Origin: CAG-103 sp045112425
GTDB lineage: Bacteria > Bacillota > Clostridia > Oscillospirales > Oscillospiraceae
Direction of reading: 5' to 3'
Length of the DNA stretch: 5,744 nt
Assembly (NCBI GenBank): GCA_045112425.1
Contig: JBGUHV010000259.1
Location: forward strand, 1-5,744
Both the position numbers and the translations under genes were made by a program. Shown here piece by piece: positions 5,515 to 5,744 of the stretch; position 1 is the first letter of the stretch, and each line of letters starts with the position of its first letter. The notes under the pieces were generated by a model. That model saw nothing but the letters and a program-made list of their open reading frames with translations. It searched no databases and was not told where the DNA came from.

Positions 5515-5744
5515 ATGGATTACAAAGGGATTCTCGACAGTGCGCGCGGACAGATCGGTCCGTTCTGCAAGGTATGCCCCGTATGCAACGGCCGCGCCTG
5601 CGGCAACACGGTTCCCGGCCCCGGCGCCAAAGGACCTGGAAGCGGCTTCGTTAGAAACTATGACAAATGGCAGTCCGTCTGCGTGAACATGGACACAATC
5701 TGCGAAAACGTGCCCTGCGACACCACGCTGGAGCTGTTCGGGAG
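5515..5744 (+). CDS. N-terminus of a Cys-rich alpha-hydroxy-acid oxidizing (FMN-dependent) protein, partial
   Basis: The 76 readable residues start MDYKGILDSARGQIGPFCKV and resemble the N-terminus of Clostridial proteins annotated as alpha-hydroxy-acid oxidizing or FMN-dependent lactate-oxidase-like enzymes. This is from my memory of the family: NTVPGPGAKG (31-40), RNYDKW (47-52), VNMDTICEN (57-65) and DTTLELFG (69-76) fit it. Such enzymes would oxidise a 2-hydroxy acid with FMN, but the FMN-binding barrel lies beyond the right edge, so the function is unproven here. A cysteine cluster C18-x2-C21-x2-C24-x4-C29 is visible, with more cysteines at 56, 63 and 68; the spacing would suit an iron-sulfur cluster or zinc. 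An optimal AAGGAGG at 5501-5507 precedes the ATG at 5515. The gene lies 18 bp after the radical SAM gene and is probably in its operon. Confidence 0.7.
   Translation, partial: MDYKGILDSARGQIGPFCKVCPVCNGRACGNTVPGPGAKGPGSGFVRNYDKWQSVCVNMDTICENVPCDTTLELFG

Overview
The window looks like a chromosomal core-metabolism region of a Gram-positive anaerobe of the Bacillota, most likely class Clostridia and perhaps Oscillospiraceae/Ruminococcaceae-like. This rests on the strong AGGAGG-type ribosome binding sites, the pgk-tpiA-gpmI-eno gene order, a BPG-independent phosphoglycerate mutase, and the protein sequences as I recognise them. The taxon is inferred from style, not from a search. Coding DNA is moderately GC-rich, and the single divergent intergenic region (4407-4614) is AT-rich.

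The left three quarters lie on the minus strand and read right to left: trmL (tRNA 2'-O-methyltransferase), pgk, tpiA, gpmI and eno (cut by the left edge). The gaps are about 50, 34, 9 and 41 bp, and I see no convincing terminator between them, so they probably form one transcription unit. Together pgk, tpiA, gpmI and eno take 1,3-bisphosphoglycerate to phosphoenolpyruvate and interconvert the triose phosphates. gapA, often next to pgk in Bacillota, is absent; trmL sits in that place. All four glycolytic genes avoid the sense codons TTA, CTA and TCA. This leaves very long open frames on the opposite strand, which I reject as genes.

The right quarter is on the plus strand, driven by a promoter in the 208-bp divergent region. 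It holds a complete radical SAM protein of the PflX-like (COG1313-type) family, followed 18 bp later by the start of a protein that resembles Clostridial FMN-dependent alpha-hydroxy-acid oxidizing proteins and carries an N-terminal cysteine cluster. It runs off the right edge.

The most notable feature is in pgk. The protein is full length at both ends but only 372 residues, because about 25 residues are missing in frame after the GGGMSYTF nucleotide-site helix. The missing segment normally contains the G-x-S-L element that contacts the adenine, plus the following helix. No wholly new multi-gene system is evident; this is mostly ordinary core genome with this one striking protein variant and a few regulatory curiosities.
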